From contig NZ_CP060495.1 of the NCBI RefSeq assembly GCF_014334095.1, positions 829,001 to 893,000 on the forward strand: a DNA stretch of 64,000 nucleotides, given 5' to 3'. How positions within the stretch are numbered: the first letter of the stretch is position 1; the number at the start of each line of letters is the position of its first letter. Source of the stretch: Novosphingopyxis iocasae (GTDB taxonomy: Bacteria; Pseudomonadota; Alphaproteobacteria; Sphingomonadales; Sphingomonadaceae). The notes below the pieces were generated by a model. It saw nothing but the letters and a program-made list of their open reading frames with translations, had not been told where the DNA came from and did not search any database. Below, piece after piece: positions 49,682 to 59,150 of this stretch. Position numbers and translations under genes: made by a program.

Positions 49682-51163
49682 ATGTCCAAACCTTATAAAA
49701 AGCTCGACCGCCTCTTCGTCGCCGGTGATTGGCGTGAAGGCCAAGGCGACACCCTGAAAAACATCTGCCCGTGGGACGAAAGCGAGATCTTCTCGATGAA
49801 CGCCGCCCGGCCAGCCGACATCGACGACGCCTGCCATGCCGCGAAGGAGGCCCAGCGCGAATGGGCAACCTTCCCACCATCGGCGCGCGCAGCCAAGATG
49901 CTCGCCATTGGTGACATCCTTGAGGCGCGCAAGGAAGAGATCGCTGAATGGATCGTGCGCGAGGTCGGCGGGACGCAGGTGAAGGCCGCGCTCGAACTGA
50001 TGCTGGTGACGCAGGTCGCCCGGCAGGAAGCGGCGGCCCTGCCCTACATGGTCGAAGGCGCTATCCTGCCCGAAGACATCCCGGGCAAGGAAAGTCGCGC
50101 CTATCGCGAGCCGGCCGGCGTGGTCGCGCTGATCAGCCCCTGGAACTTCCCGCTCCAGCTAACCGCACGGACGCTTTTCCCGGCACTGGCGCTGGGCAAT
50201 GCAGTGGTCCTAAAACCTGCCAGTGATACGCCGGTAACCGGCGGCACGATATTCGCTGCGATCTGCGAGGAAGCGGGCTTGCCTAAAGGCCTCGTCTCCG
50301 TCCTGCCTGGCAGCGGGGCCGATATTGGCGATGCACTTGTGCGCCACCCCATCCCCTCGGTCGTCAGCTTCACCGGCTCTACCCCGGTGGGGCGCAGTGT
50401 CGGCAAGGTGGCGCTCGATGGCGACCGTATCAAGTCGCTCGAGCTGGAGCTCGGCGGCAATTCGCCGATCGTCGTGCTTGACGATGCGGATATCGATTAT
50501 GCCGTGGAGGCAAGCGTCTGGGGCAAGTTCATGCACCAGGGCCAGATCTGCATGATTGCCAATCGTATTGTGGTCGAAGACGCAGTCCATGACGAATTCG
50601 TCGAGAAGTTCGTCGCGCGTACCCGCAAGCTGGTGGTGGGCCAACGCGATGCGGCGGACTGTCTGATCGGCCCGATCGTCAACCGCGATCAGTTTGACGG
50701 GATCATGGAAATGATCGGCAAGGCGAAGGATCAGGGCGCGACCTGTGCGCTGGGCGGAGAACCCAATGGCCTCGTAATCCCGCCCCATGTCTTCACCGAT
50801 GTGGGCGAGGACAATTGCCTCGTCACGAACGAGATTTTCGGCCCTGTCGCGCCGATCCAGCGCGCGCGGGACGAAGACCATGCGCTGGAGCTCGCGAATA
50901 ACACCGAGATGGGCCTGTCGAGCTCGGTCTTCAGCCGTGACGAGGGCCGCGCGCTGGCTTTTGCCAAGCGGATCGAGGCGGGAATGACTCATATAAACGA
51001 CCAGCCGGTTAACGACAGCCCGTTCTCCCCCTTCGGCGCGGTCAAGAATTCGGGCGTCGGCCGGTTTAACGGGCGCTGGGCGATCGATGCATTCATGACC
51101 ACGCACTGGATCTCGGTCCAGCATGGCAAGCGTCAATTCCCGTTCTCGGCAAAGGATCTTTGA
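49682..51163 (+). CDS. NAD(P)-dependent aldehyde dehydrogenase
   Basis: 493 aa. PWNFPLQL substrate/NAD segment, VSFTGSTPVGRSVG, catalytic Glu in LELGGNSP and nucleophile Cys in QGQICMIANR. C-terminal half FAKRIEAGMTHIND and PFSPFGAVKNSGVGR. Closest in look to vanillin/benzaldehyde dehydrogenases, but the substrate cannot be fixed. ATG at 49682. It starts an operon with the glutathionyl-hydroquinone reductase (4-base gap) and pirin genes. Confidence 0.93.
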   Translation: MSKPYKKLDRLFVAGDWREGQGDTLKNICPWDESEIFSMNAARPADIDDACHAAKEAQREWATFPPSARAAKMLAIGDILEARKEEIAEWIVREVGGTQVKAALELMLVTQVARQEAAALPYMVEGAILPEDIPGKESRAYREPAGVVALISPWNFPLQLTARTLFPALALGNAVVLKPASDTPVTGGTIFAAICEEAGLPKGLVSVLPGSGADIGDALVRHPIPSVVSFTGSTPVGRSVGKVALDGDRIKSLELELGGNSPIVVLDDADIDYAVEASVWGKFMHQGQICMIANRIVVEDAVHDEFVEKFVARTRKLVVGQRDAADCLIGPIVNRDQFDGIMEMIGKAKDQGATCALGGEPNGLVIPPHVFTDVGEDNCLVTNEIFGPVAPIQRARDEDHALELANNTEMGLSSSVFSRDEGRALAFAKRIEAGMTHINDQPVNDSPFSPFGAVKNSGVGRFNGRWAIDAFMTTHWISVQHGKRQFPFSAKDL

Positions 51164-51167
51164 GACG

Positions 51168-52133
51168 ATGGGCTTTCTCAAGAACGGCACCTGGCACGAC
51201 GAGTGGGCGCATAACGATGAGGACAGCGGCGAGTTCGAGCGCGACGAGAGCGCGTTTCGCAACTGGATCACGCCCGACGGATCGCCCGGCCCCACCGGCG
51301 ATGGCGGGTTCGCCGCCGAACCGGGCCGCTACCGCCTCTACATCAGCCTCGCCTGCCCCTGGGCGCACAGGGCCAATGTCGCGCGGCACCTCAAGGGGCT
51401 GACCGACACGATCGAGCTGAATGTGGTCCATTGGCTGATGAAGGAGGGTGGCTGGTCCTTCCGCGAGGGCGAATGTGTCACCGGCGACCCCGCGATCGAC
51501 GCTGACCACCTCCACCAGCTCTACACCCACGCGAAGTCCGACTATTCGGGCCATGTCACCGTGCCGGTGCTGTGGGACACGAAGACCGAGACGATCGTCA
51601 ATAACGAGAGCGCCGATATCCTGCGCATGCTCGGCACAGCGTTCGACGGGTGCGGCGCCAAGGACCTCGATCTTTATCCTGCCGATCTGCGCAACGAAAT
51701 CGATACGCTGAATGACCGGGTCTATGGTGCAGTCAACAACGGGGTCTACAAGGCAGGCTTCGCGACGACGCAGGATGCCTACGATAAATCGGTGAAACCG
51801 CTATTCGCGATGCTCGACGAACTGGAAGAGCGGCTCGAGGGACACGAGTGGTTGGTCGGCGACCGTCTGACCGAAGCCGATATCCGCCTATGGACCACGC
51901 TGATCCGGTTCGATCCGGTCTATCATACGCATTTCAAATGCAATGTGCGTAGAATTGCGGACTACCCCCACCTCGCCGCGCTGACCCGGCGGGTCTACGA
52001 ATTGGACGGGATCGCGGAGACGGTCAATTTCCGCCACATCAGACATCATTATTATGAGAGCCACGAGCGGATCAATCCGAATGGCATCGTACCCGCCGGA
52101 CCGAAGCCGCTAGTACCGGGAATGCGTGCATGA
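51168..52133 (+). CDS. Glutathionyl-hydroquinone reductase (Xi-class GST)
   Basis: 321 aa, YqjG/ECM4/PcpF family. The catalytic Cys is in SLACPWAHRANV (about 60-71). GWSFREG and the C-terminal helical domain with LIRFDPVYHTHFKCN follow. It removes glutathione from S-glutathionyl-hydroquinones using GSH. The ATG at 51168 lies 4 bases after the aldehyde dehydrogenase stop; its end overlaps the pirin gene by 4 bases. Confidence 0.93.
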   Translation: MGFLKNGTWHDEWAHNDEDSGEFERDESAFRNWITPDGSPGPTGDGGFAAEPGRYRLYISLACPWAHRANVARHLKGLTDTIELNVVHWLMKEGGWSFREGECVTGDPAIDADHLHQLYTHAKSDYSGHVTVPVLWDTKTETIVNNESADILRMLGTAFDGCGAKDLDLYPADLRNEIDTLNDRVYGAVNNGVYKAGFATTQDAYDKSVKPLFAMLDELEERLEGHEWLVGDRLTEADIRLWTTLIRFDPVYHTHFKCNVRRIADYPHLAALTRRVYELDGIAETVNFRHIRHHYYESHERINPNGIVPAGPKPLVPGMRA

Positions 52134-52969
52134 GCACCCGGCAGCTTGTCTCCCTTCACCGGGCAGTGCGTGACGATATCCAGGATCTGGTGACGCGCCG
52201 GCCCGTCCCGGGCCCCAGCCTGCCGCACGTCGACCCGTTCCTGTTTCTCAACCACCACGGGCCGCAGACCTATCCACCGAACAATCACGGCCTTCCCTTC
52301 GGCCCGCATCCGCATCGCGGATTCGAGACGGTAACGTTTATCCTTGAAGGCAGCCTCGCTCATCATGACAGCGGCTCGGGTGCGAGCGTGGTGGAGGCGG
52401 GCGGCGTGCAGTGGATGACCGCGGGCAGCGGACTGGTTCACGCCGAGCTGTCGCCCGAGGCGTTCAAGCGCACCGGCGGCCCACTCGAAATCCTCCAGCT
52501 ATGGGTCAACCTGCCCGGTCGGCTGAAGATGACCGACCCTGCCTATATTCCGGTGCCTGCGTCGGACATTCTCGTATTCGAGCCGAGCGAAGGCGTGTCG
52601 GTGCGCGCGGTCTCCGGTACCGACGGAGCGCCGATCCACTCGCTGACCGATGTGATGCTGGCAATCGTATCGGTCGATTTCGGCGGCAGTGCCACCATTC
52701 CAACCCCTGCCGGGCGCAACGTGTTCTTCTACACCGTCAGTGGCAATGCAAAGATCGGCGGCGAGGACGTGCCTGAGCATACGCTTGCGCAGGTGAGCGA
52801 CGGCAATGGAATGGAGCTGTCCAGCGATGGCGGCTGCCGAATTCTATTCGGCCATGCGGACCCGATCGGCGAACCGGTTGTTGCCCACGGCCCATTCGTC
52901 ATGAATAGCGAGGCCGAGATCGCACAGGCGATCCGCGACTATCAGGCGGGCCGGTTCGGCGGACTTTGA
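52130..52969 (+). CDS. Pirin family protein
   Basis: 279 aa bicupin. The N-terminal cupin holds HPHRGFETVTFILEG, whose His residues bind Fe, and GSGLVHAELS. The C-terminal cupin is shorter. Some pirins are quercetin dioxygenases or redox regulators. The atga overlap with the GST gene shows coupling; the trio fits quinone/aldehyde detoxification. Confidence 0.93.
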   Translation: MSTRQLVSLHRAVRDDIQDLVTRRPVPGPSLPHVDPFLFLNHHGPQTYPPNNHGLPFGPHPHRGFETVTFILEGSLAHHDSGSGASVVEAGGVQWMTAGSGLVHAELSPEAFKRTGGPLEILQLWVNLPGRLKMTDPAYIPVPASDILVFEPSEGVSVRAVSGTDGAPIHSLTDVMLAIVSVDFGGSATIPTPAGRNVFFYTVSGNAKIGGEDVPEHTLAQVSDGNGMELSSDGGCRILFGHADPIGEPVVAHGPFVMNSEAEIAQAIRDYQAGRFGGL

Positions 52970-53139
52970 CGGACTGCGCCTTTTAAGTACGATTGAGTCA
53001 ACGTCTTCGATCAAAATGCTGCGGAGCGAATAGTCACCCTATTGGATCATTCCAGCCTTCTATTTTTAGAAGTTATGTTTGGGGCGGGCGACCAGCAAGC
53101 GCGAAGTAGTCGCTTTTTTCCTGTTTAACCGCTAAAAGC

Positions 53140-53173
53140 GTAGCGGTCGTCGGAAAATCCGTTCGGCCGCTAC
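53140..53173. repeat. Strong hairpin before the DUF1697 gene
   Basis: gtagcggtcgtcgga / tccgttcggccgctac with a 3-base loop: 14 pairs, one wobble, one small internal loop. No T run follows. It sits 67 bases before the DUF1697 start, in the 270-base gap after pirin. Confidence 0.6.
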
Positions 53174-53239
53174 TAGGTGGTTTACGGATGTCGGTAATTG
53201 GGCAGCGGTTTAACACTAGCTGTCATACGGAGAGCGAAA

Positions 53240-53755
53240 TTGATCGGATATGTCGCGTTGCTTCGTGCCGTCAATGTCGGCGGGACCGGTAAACTGCCGA
53301 TGACACAACTGGTTCGGATGAGCGAGGCGGAAGGATTTAAAAATGCGAGAACCTACATCGCGAGCGGTAATGTCGTTTTTGAAAGCGATCGGCCGGAGGG
53401 CGAGGTGCGGTACGCGCTCGAGAAGCGGCTGAGAGCGTATACCGGCAAAGACGTGGGCGTGATCGTGCGGACGGCCGCCGAACTCGCCGATACATTGGCG
53501 CGCAACCCGTTCTCGGACTCGCCAGGCAGTCGCGTCACGGCATTATTCGTGGACGGAACACTTCCTACCGATGCGATCGACGGCGTAACCGGGATTACGA
53601 ACGAGAAGGTACGGTTAGGCAAACGCGAACTGTTCGTTCTTTACCCCGACGGCATGGCCAGAACCCGACTTCGCATACCGAGTGACAGACGCGGAACGGC
53701 CCGAAATATGAATACCGTGGCGAAGCTCGCGGAGATCGCTGCGACGCTCAGTTAA
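53240..53755 (+). CDS. DUF1697 domain-containing protein
   Basis: 171 aa. Starts YVALLRAVNVGGTGKLPM, the family opening, and contains NARTYIASGNVVFES and NPFSDSPGSRVTALF. TTG start at 53240 with cggagag seven bases before it. A longer reading from 53198 lacks a ribosome site. The function is unknown; the fold has two ferredoxin-like halves. Confidence 0.88.
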   Translation: MIGYVALLRAVNVGGTGKLPMTQLVRMSEAEGFKNARTYIASGNVVFESDRPEGEVRYALEKRLRAYTGKDVGVIVRTAAELADTLARNPFSDSPGSRVTALFVDGTLPTDAIDGVTGITNEKVRLGKRELFVLYPDGMARTRLRIPSDRRGTARNMNTVAKLAEIAATLS

Positions 53756-54038
53756 TATTGGAACGTGTAAAAAAACACCTAATCATGCCGATCCCGCAGG
53801 CCAAGGATAGTCATCGTCCCCGTGGGTCCGGCAAACCCATCCGACTAGCTTTAGCAGTGTCTGACCATGATCGGATGCCGGTAAAGCTTGCAAAGCTGGC
53901 CCGGAACTCGCCCTTTAGTTCGGACGATGATGCTCAATCTTTGCCGGTCAGCTTTCAATCGAACAGGCACAGTAAGCGTGGAAGGACTAGGGGCATGATG
54001 CTAAACGTAGGAGCCCTTGCCGTGCGGAGGCCTTCTCG

Positions 54039-54737
54039 GTGATGCTAACCATCCTGGTCGTCTGCGTAGTTTCGGGCGCACTTCTTCTTGGAGCGGCTTG
54101 GGGCATCTTCTGGAAACTACCCAAGGAACTTGAGGGGTTCCTGATAGCTCTGGCAGGTGGAGCTTTGATCGTGTCGTCACTCTCGGAACTAATTGAACCC
54201 GCACTTATAAAAACATCGCTGACCTTGGTAACGGTTTCTGTTGGTATCGGCGCAGCGGTATTTGCCGCTTTAGATTGGTCTGTTGCGAAAAAGTTCGGCG
54301 AGGACAGCGGTGGGGGTCTTTTGATATCGATTACTCTTGACGGTATTCCAGAGAACTTGGCGCTCGGCGTCGCCTTGATCGGTGCAGGTCCGATGCAAGT
54401 AGCTGCACTGGCAGGGTCGATCTTATTGTCGAATCTGCCCGAAGCGGCCGGTGGCGCCAAGGAAATGGTTGAAAAACAATCAAAGGTTCAGGTTTTCGCG
54501 CTCTGGGCCGCTACATCCGTCTTGCTGTCGGCAGCGGCAGTCCTGGGAAATATGCTGCTGGCATCGGTGTCCCAGTCTTATCTTGCTGCCATACGGTGCT
54601 TCGCAGCCGGGGCAGTGATAGCATCCTTGGCCACCGCCGTGTTTCCGAAGGCCTATCGCGAGGATAGTTTCATCAGCGGGATCGCTACGGCTCTCGGGCT
54701 TCTGTTGGCCTTGGCTCTCGGTGAATTAGGCGGCTAA
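54039..54737 (+). CDS. ZIP-like metal transporter
   Basis: 232 aa, about eight membrane helices. The fourth holds SITLDGIPENLALGVAL, similar to the metal-binding helix of ZIP proteins (H-N-x-P-E-G), but with Asp for the usual His. The fifth has SNLPEAAGGAKEM, matching the second ZIP motif. GTG at 54039 or ATG at 54042, with ggagg just before. Substrate (Zn, Fe or other) unknown. AT-richer than the core. Confidence 0.82.
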   Translation: MMLTILVVCVVSGALLLGAAWGIFWKLPKELEGFLIALAGGALIVSSLSELIEPALIKTSLTLVTVSVGIGAAVFAALDWSVAKKFGEDSGGGLLISITLDGIPENLALGVALIGAGPMQVAALAGSILLSNLPEAAGGAKEMVEKQSKVQVFALWAATSVLLSAAAVLGNMLLASVSQSYLAAIRCFAAGAVIASLATAVFPKAYREDSFISGIATALGLLLALALGELGG

Positions 54738-56383
54738 GTTGATTATGGCTGAAATTTGAACCCTCGCCCCCAGCGACTTCCAAGCTGCTTGCGCGTTTCC
54801 TATGAGAATAAGGTATTACCATTGAACAAATGGACAACGCACGTATCAGGCCTCTAGACAGATCGGTAAGCGATCTTTTGCATATGATCGGGGCGCAGCG
54901 CTGGCGAACTGCTTCAGGAAGCACCTATGGCGGCTTCTATAGTGGCAGACAATCTTAGCGATTAATCTGAGTGACTTTCTCTGGTCGGCAGCCGTTCTAA
55001 TTCGGGCGCCGCGACGAAGGGCAGCTATCTTCGTTCGCTGCCCAAAACCTGACAGTAGGCAGACGGCCCAGTCCGAGACGAGCGCGATTGATCTCGGCAA
55101 ATGTCGATAATGCCAGTCCGTTCAATGCAGGTCGCTCCGGCCTTCACAACTTACGAGTTCTGGCTTGGGAACGGAAGAGAACGGAGCCGGCAGATGCACA
55201 GGGCATGGGTTCGCCATCCGTTTGACCTGACGCCAACTTAGCATATGCGCTGGCCGCGAGAATTGCGGCCGGATCTTCGAGATGAAGCAGGTCTTTAATG
55301 ACTTATTGCCTGCCTTCGGCCTGCTCGAAATCCACCGCTGCAATCTCCTGGCCGACCCGATATCTCAGTAAGGATGGCCCTCCTGAGGGCGCGCTTTAAT
55401 AATTTTGTCACCAGCGGCGATAAATTCTCAGCCCCCCCCCGGCGGCGGGTCGCGAACCGTGGCTCGCTGTTCGACATATTGCAACAGACGGGCTCTGTCT
55501 GTCGGGAACGCATCCTAAATCGTAGCTTCTTAAACCCGTGCTCAGCAATCCCCTTCTAAATCACGCGCATCGCTCGTCACCATGTGCGCGACAAAGTCAA
55601 CGAACCCTCCAGTTATTGCCGCCGCCAACAACGGATCAGGCATCATTGCTTTGCCCTGTACGCCTCCCTGCAGGCGTGGATGGAATAACGTGCGAAAAGC
55701 TTGCGGAAGGACAGCCGCTGAAGCGTAAAGTGATAGGAACCTACAGGTTTCTTCTGTATAATCTCGTCCTCGAATATTGGGTTGAAGAACAAGGGGACCG
55801 ACTGTGGTGGTGTCGGAGTTCTTCGAGCGGTTCTTGGGTGGCGATGGAGTGCATTTCTTCACCCCGGGGTTAGTTTCGCTATCGCTGACTATCCAAACCG
55901 ATTGCGGTTCGACTGCAATGCCGCGAACACGCCCTGTGGCACTGCGCTATATTGGCCGGGCTGCCATGCTTCGCCTCCAGTCCGCTCAACGACCGTGATT
56001 AAGCATGAGCCGGATTGAGCCCTGCTAGTGGCTGGTCAGCCCGACATTCGAAGCATCACGGCTATGGGCACCAAAAATCGCGGTATTCTTCTCTCTTCTG
56101 TCGAGCCCGCTAGCAGAAGGTCCGGCTCGGTAAGCCGTAACCAGGTTTGGGCGTCCCTTAGAGCAAGTTCGTGGCAGCCTTCTCCCTTGCGTTTTCGCCT
56201 TCGACAACGGCGATCATAGGCGGTTCACGTCTTTGTGGAAAACCCAACCGCAGGCTTAAAATTGTCTGGGAACGAAGTTCACACGGAAAGGGATTTTTTT
56301 GCGTTACGGGAACCCATTAGTGTTCTCGAGAATTTGACGGCTGATCGTATCGCTCGTGAAACGAAAAGGGAGCTGGGTCATCT
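54738..56383. other. Gene-free stretch between the transporter and the Crp/Fnr gene
   Basis: 1646 bases on both strands with only short, unrelated open frames and no ribosome-site-supported start. Base composition is mixed and lower in GC than the core. A c/g run lies near 55430. I see no tRNA, repeat array or transposase pattern. It looks like decayed or replaced DNA; a small gene could be missed. Confidence 0.5.
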
Positions 56384-57136
56384 GTGCTTACCGATCTTTT
56401 TTCAAAGGGGCGCATTGGCGGCGCTCTGGGAAAATCGGACAGGGATTGCCTCGAAGCCTCGCTCGGAGATGTGGCGAGTTTTGGCCCTCGTAAGACAATC
56501 ATCGAGCGTGGAGAGCGCGCGCATAAATTCTATTATCTAATCGAAGGAGTCACCCTCAAATATCGCGACGATAAGCGAGGGGAGCGGCAGATTGTCGGTC
56601 TCAACATGCCTGGCGACTTCATCGAATACGACACATTCGTTACGGACCGCCTACCCTATTCAATTGGCACTCTCGATGGCGCAGTCGTTTCAAGCATTCC
56701 CGTGGCTGCGATGCGAGATCTGATGATGCGATCGTCGAGCCTTGAGAAGAGTATTTGGACCGCGAGCCTTCTCGAGGCTGCCGTCTACCGGCAGTGGATA
56801 ATTCGGGTGGGGAGCATGAGAGCTGAAAGTCGCTTGGCTAATCTCATCTGCGAGCTTGCCGCGCGGGCCAAGATGGTCGGGCTGTTCGACGGACAGCATC
56901 TTCCAATCCGCTTACTACAACGCGACTACGCCGAAGCCTGTGGGATTACTTCGATTCACACCAACAGAGTTTTCCGTTCGCTTCGGGAAAGAGGAGCGCT
57001 GGACGTTGAAGATGCGGGTAAGGTTTTAATCAAGAACGAGGCGTTACTTAAGAGGATTGCACAATTCGATAGCACGTACCTCTATCCCGCCACAAACGAG
57101 AAGACTTTCACACCACTTTTCGGCAAACCCTTATAG
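56384..57136 (+). CDS. Crp/Fnr family transcriptional regulator
   Basis: 250 aa. An N-terminal cyclic-nucleotide-binding-like beta barrel (KFYYLIEGVTLKYRDD, GDFIEYDTFV) and a C-terminal winged helix-turn-helix (QRDYAEACGITSIHTNRVFRSLRERGAL). No Fnr-type Cys cluster. GTG start at 56384 after aaaggga. No neighbour is obviously regulated. It sits beside the IS remnant in the AT-richer zone. Confidence 0.88.
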   Translation: MLTDLFSKGRIGGALGKSDRDCLEASLGDVASFGPRKTIIERGERAHKFYYLIEGVTLKYRDDKRGERQIVGLNMPGDFIEYDTFVTDRLPYSIGTLDGAVVSSIPVAAMRDLMMRSSSLEKSIWTASLLEAAVYRQWIIRVGSMRAESRLANLICELAARAKMVGLFDGQHLPIRLLQRDYAEACGITSIHTNRVFRSLRERGALDVEDAGKVLIKNEALLKRIAQFDSTYLYPATNEKTFTPLFGKPL

Positions 57137-57185
57137 TCCCAAATAATGGGTCAGAACTTACGCGCTTCTGCTTTAACAAGCTCGA

Positions 57186-57350
57186 TCAAATCGCCCTCGG
57201 TTTCCGCGAACAAGCGACATTCTTGTCAGTTGCCGGTTTGTGCGCGACCGGGACTTGAGGGAAGTCGCGTAACAGTTCACGGCTCTCGTTGTAGTCGGTG
57301 GTGTAAATAAAGGGCACTTCTTTGATCGCCAGCCGTTCTGCCACGTCCCT
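57186..57350 (-). pseudogene. Response-regulator receiver fragment next to the IS
   Basis: The frame reads DVAERLAIKEVPFIYTTDY, then VPVAHKPATD, and stops. This matches the second half of a CheY-like receiver: helix, then beta 4 with V-P-F-I-x-T-T, and the conserved Lys-Pro after beta 5. The first half with the phosphorylated Asp is missing and not found beyond the insertion element. Disrupted gene; the IS end is the likely cut point. Confidence 0.55.
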
Positions 57351-57385
57351 TCTGCCCCGTGACGTGCTCTTCTGATTGTTACCAT

Positions 57386-58265
57386 TCAGAGGTAGGATCT
57401 CGCTTCTTCAAGATAGATTTTCGACGGGATGGCAACATGGTCCCCAGACGCGTTCGTCGGCGATTTCGGCGGGGGTCTTCCCACCCAGTCTAAAGTGTAG
57501 CCTGACCGTGTTGTAGTCGTGTCGCCAGGCGACGAACACGAACCGGGTATGGGCCAGCGAGGTGAACGGGGTCTCATTAAGGCATTCGGCGCCCAAGCGA
57601 CCGTTTAAGCTCTCCACGAAGCCGTTCTGCATCGGCTTGCCCGGTGCGATGTAATACCACTCGACCCCCCGCTCTAGCGACTAGCGCAGGATGGCTGAAG
57701 AGGTCAGCCCGGTGCCATTGTTGCTGATCACCGTACGGGTCTTGCCACGCAGGTCGATCAGACCGAATAGTTCCCGAGCCACCCGCGCGCCTGACCGCGA
57801 CGTATAATCCACCAGTGCTAGGCACTCCCGCGAGACGTCATCGACAACGCAAAGGATGCGGATCCGGCGACCTCAAACGAGGCTGTCGGAGACGAAGTCG
57901 AGCGACCATCGCTAATTCGGTCCATCGGGCAGCACCATTGGCCCGTGCGTACCCAGTGCCCCTTTGTGACCGCCGCGGAGGCACACCCGCAACCCTTCCT
58001 CGCGGTAAATGCGCAGCAGCTTCTCGTAATTGGGTCGCATGCTTTCCCGCGCCAGCAGGTAGCCTAGTCGGTGATAGCCAAACCGGCGACGCTCTGCCGC
58101 CAGCTCGCGCAACCGTTGCCACAACGCCCCGTCATCCAGCCTCGTGGGATCGTAACGGATCACCCTGCGGCTCACGCGGACCAAACTGCACGCCTTACGC
58201 TTGCTAAGCCCGTGCTGTTCACGGTTATGTGCGACGGCTTCCCGCTTAGCGCCGGGTAATACCAT
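57386..58265 (-). pseudogene. IS3-family transposase OrfB, inactive
   Basis: Integrase-core transposase frame from 58265. In-frame stops lie at 57912-57914 (tag), 57873-57875 (tga) and 57681-57683 (tag), where active relatives have Gln, Trp and Trp. The catalytic second Asp is changed: V-I-S-N-N-G-T-G in place of the usual S-D-N-G-T-E. The final Glu is kept ([10 protein letters not shown]). Near the end the reading shifts frame, and the typical C-terminus EEARSYL finishes at 57386. The N-terminal piece (about 117 aa) still looks well conserved (LSKRKACSLVRVSRRVIRYD). Confidence 0.85.
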
Positions 58266-58524
58266 TTTTTGATGCCAAATCCTTCCGCACGACTTTGTCC
58301 AGCATCGCCTCCGCCAGCAGCTTCGTTAGCCGACTGTTCTCCTGCTCGAGCCTACGCAAGCGACGCGCATCGGACACCTCCAGTTCGCCGAACTTCGACT
58401 TCCACTTGTAAAAGGTCGCGCAGCTAATCCCGTGACGACGACCTACCTCCTCCGTCGCCATCCCAGCGTCCTGCTTTTTCATAATCGCGATGATCTGCTC
58501 TTCGCTAAACCTGCTTCGCTTGAT
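58246..58524 (-). pseudogene. IS3-family OrfA with lost start codon
   Basis: Helix-turn-helix orfA (about 92 codons). At the expected start the codon is atc (58522-58524), where relatives have atg, followed by KRSRFSEEQIIAIMKKQDAG. The preceding codon is a stop, so no start is available except the Met at position 15 (58482). The body reads GMATEEVGRRHGISCATFYK and a leucine zipper. It overlaps orfB by 20 bases, as expected for programmed -1 frameshifting. Confidence 0.82.
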
Positions 58525-58766
58525 TCACATCCGACTTCTTTGCATTAGGCTTTACGAAAAACCGGTCACATTTCAGGGGCACACGTCACGCGCTACCCCC
58601 GATGAGCGGGCAGGTTATCACCGATCGATCAAAGCCAAGGTGAACGAGCACAGATTCGGTCGGAACCCGAAGGTCCGCCTACACTCCCTTCACTAGAAGC
58701 GGTCAGACCGAAATCAGCCCAGTTTCTGTCGTAAGACGCGTGTTCGAGCACAGGTTGTAAAAATTC

Positions 58767-59144
58767 TTAGCTAGCAAACGATTGGAGCGTGTTTATTGCA
58801 TCTACCGGCACCAAGGGCTTCGGAAGAAACGTAGCTCGTGCCGGTAGCTCTTCGAGTACCGGCTTCCTGCCGCCCGAGGTTACAATGATCTCGATTGGCG
58901 GCCAGCGTTTGCGCACTGCTGCTGCCAATTTGAGACCATCCATAGAACCGGGCATATCGATGTCTGTAAATACGACGCGAATATCACAACGGCTTTCGAG
59001 TATTTCGATGGCCTGATCCGCATCGCGCGCTTCGATCGCTTGAAAGCCGGCGTCTTCGACAAGATCGATCATTCCGAGGCGCTGCAACGGATCATCTTCG
59101 ACGACAAGAATGAGAACGGAACGAGATGGGTCAAACGATGTCAT
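58767..59144 (-). CDS. Single-domain response regulator
   Basis: 125 aa receiver only. Acidic pair VVEDDPLQRLGM (15-26), phosphorylated Asp in VVFTDIDMPGSMDG (about 61), Thr/Ser in IIVTSGG, and Lys-Pro in FLPKPL. No output domain. It begins 6 bases after the HWE kinase gene, so it is the cognate receiver. Likely a phosphate shuttle or sink. Confidence 0.92.
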   Translation of the reverse strand: MTSFDPSRSVLILVVEDDPLQRLGMIDLVEDAGFQAIEARDADQAIEILESRCDIRVVFTDIDMPGSMDGLKLAAAVRKRWPPIEIIVTSGGRKPVLEELPARATFLPKPLVPVDAINTLQSFAS

Positions 59145-59150
59145 TGTAGA

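Larger units (their letters stand above)
57350..58584 (-). mobile_element. Decayed IS3-family insertion element (IS407-like group)
   Basis: About 1.24 kb on the minus strand, with orfA and orfB in the usual overlapping arrangement. Possible terminal boxes: tgcccc at 57353-57358 and ggggca (inverted) at 58576-58581. Outer ends and target duplication are not clear. Both frames are broken, so it cannot move by itself. Confidence 0.8.

Noticed and set aside
53756-54038. Possible riboswitch before the ZIP-like transporter
   Set aside because: The 283-base leader was read for known metal or cofactor aptamer cores and none was recognised.
53758-54042. 94-codon plus-strand frame between DUF1697 and the transporter
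   Set aside because: No ribosome site, no conserved pattern, and it overlaps the transporter start; treated as intergenic.
55542-55862. 106-codon minus-strand frame in the gene-free stretch
   Set aside because: Starts without a ribosome site and has mixed composition; only its last third looks protein-like, which is too little to call.
58490-58696. Short plus-strand frame over the IS end
   Set aside because: Antisense to orfA and the IS terminal region; no support.
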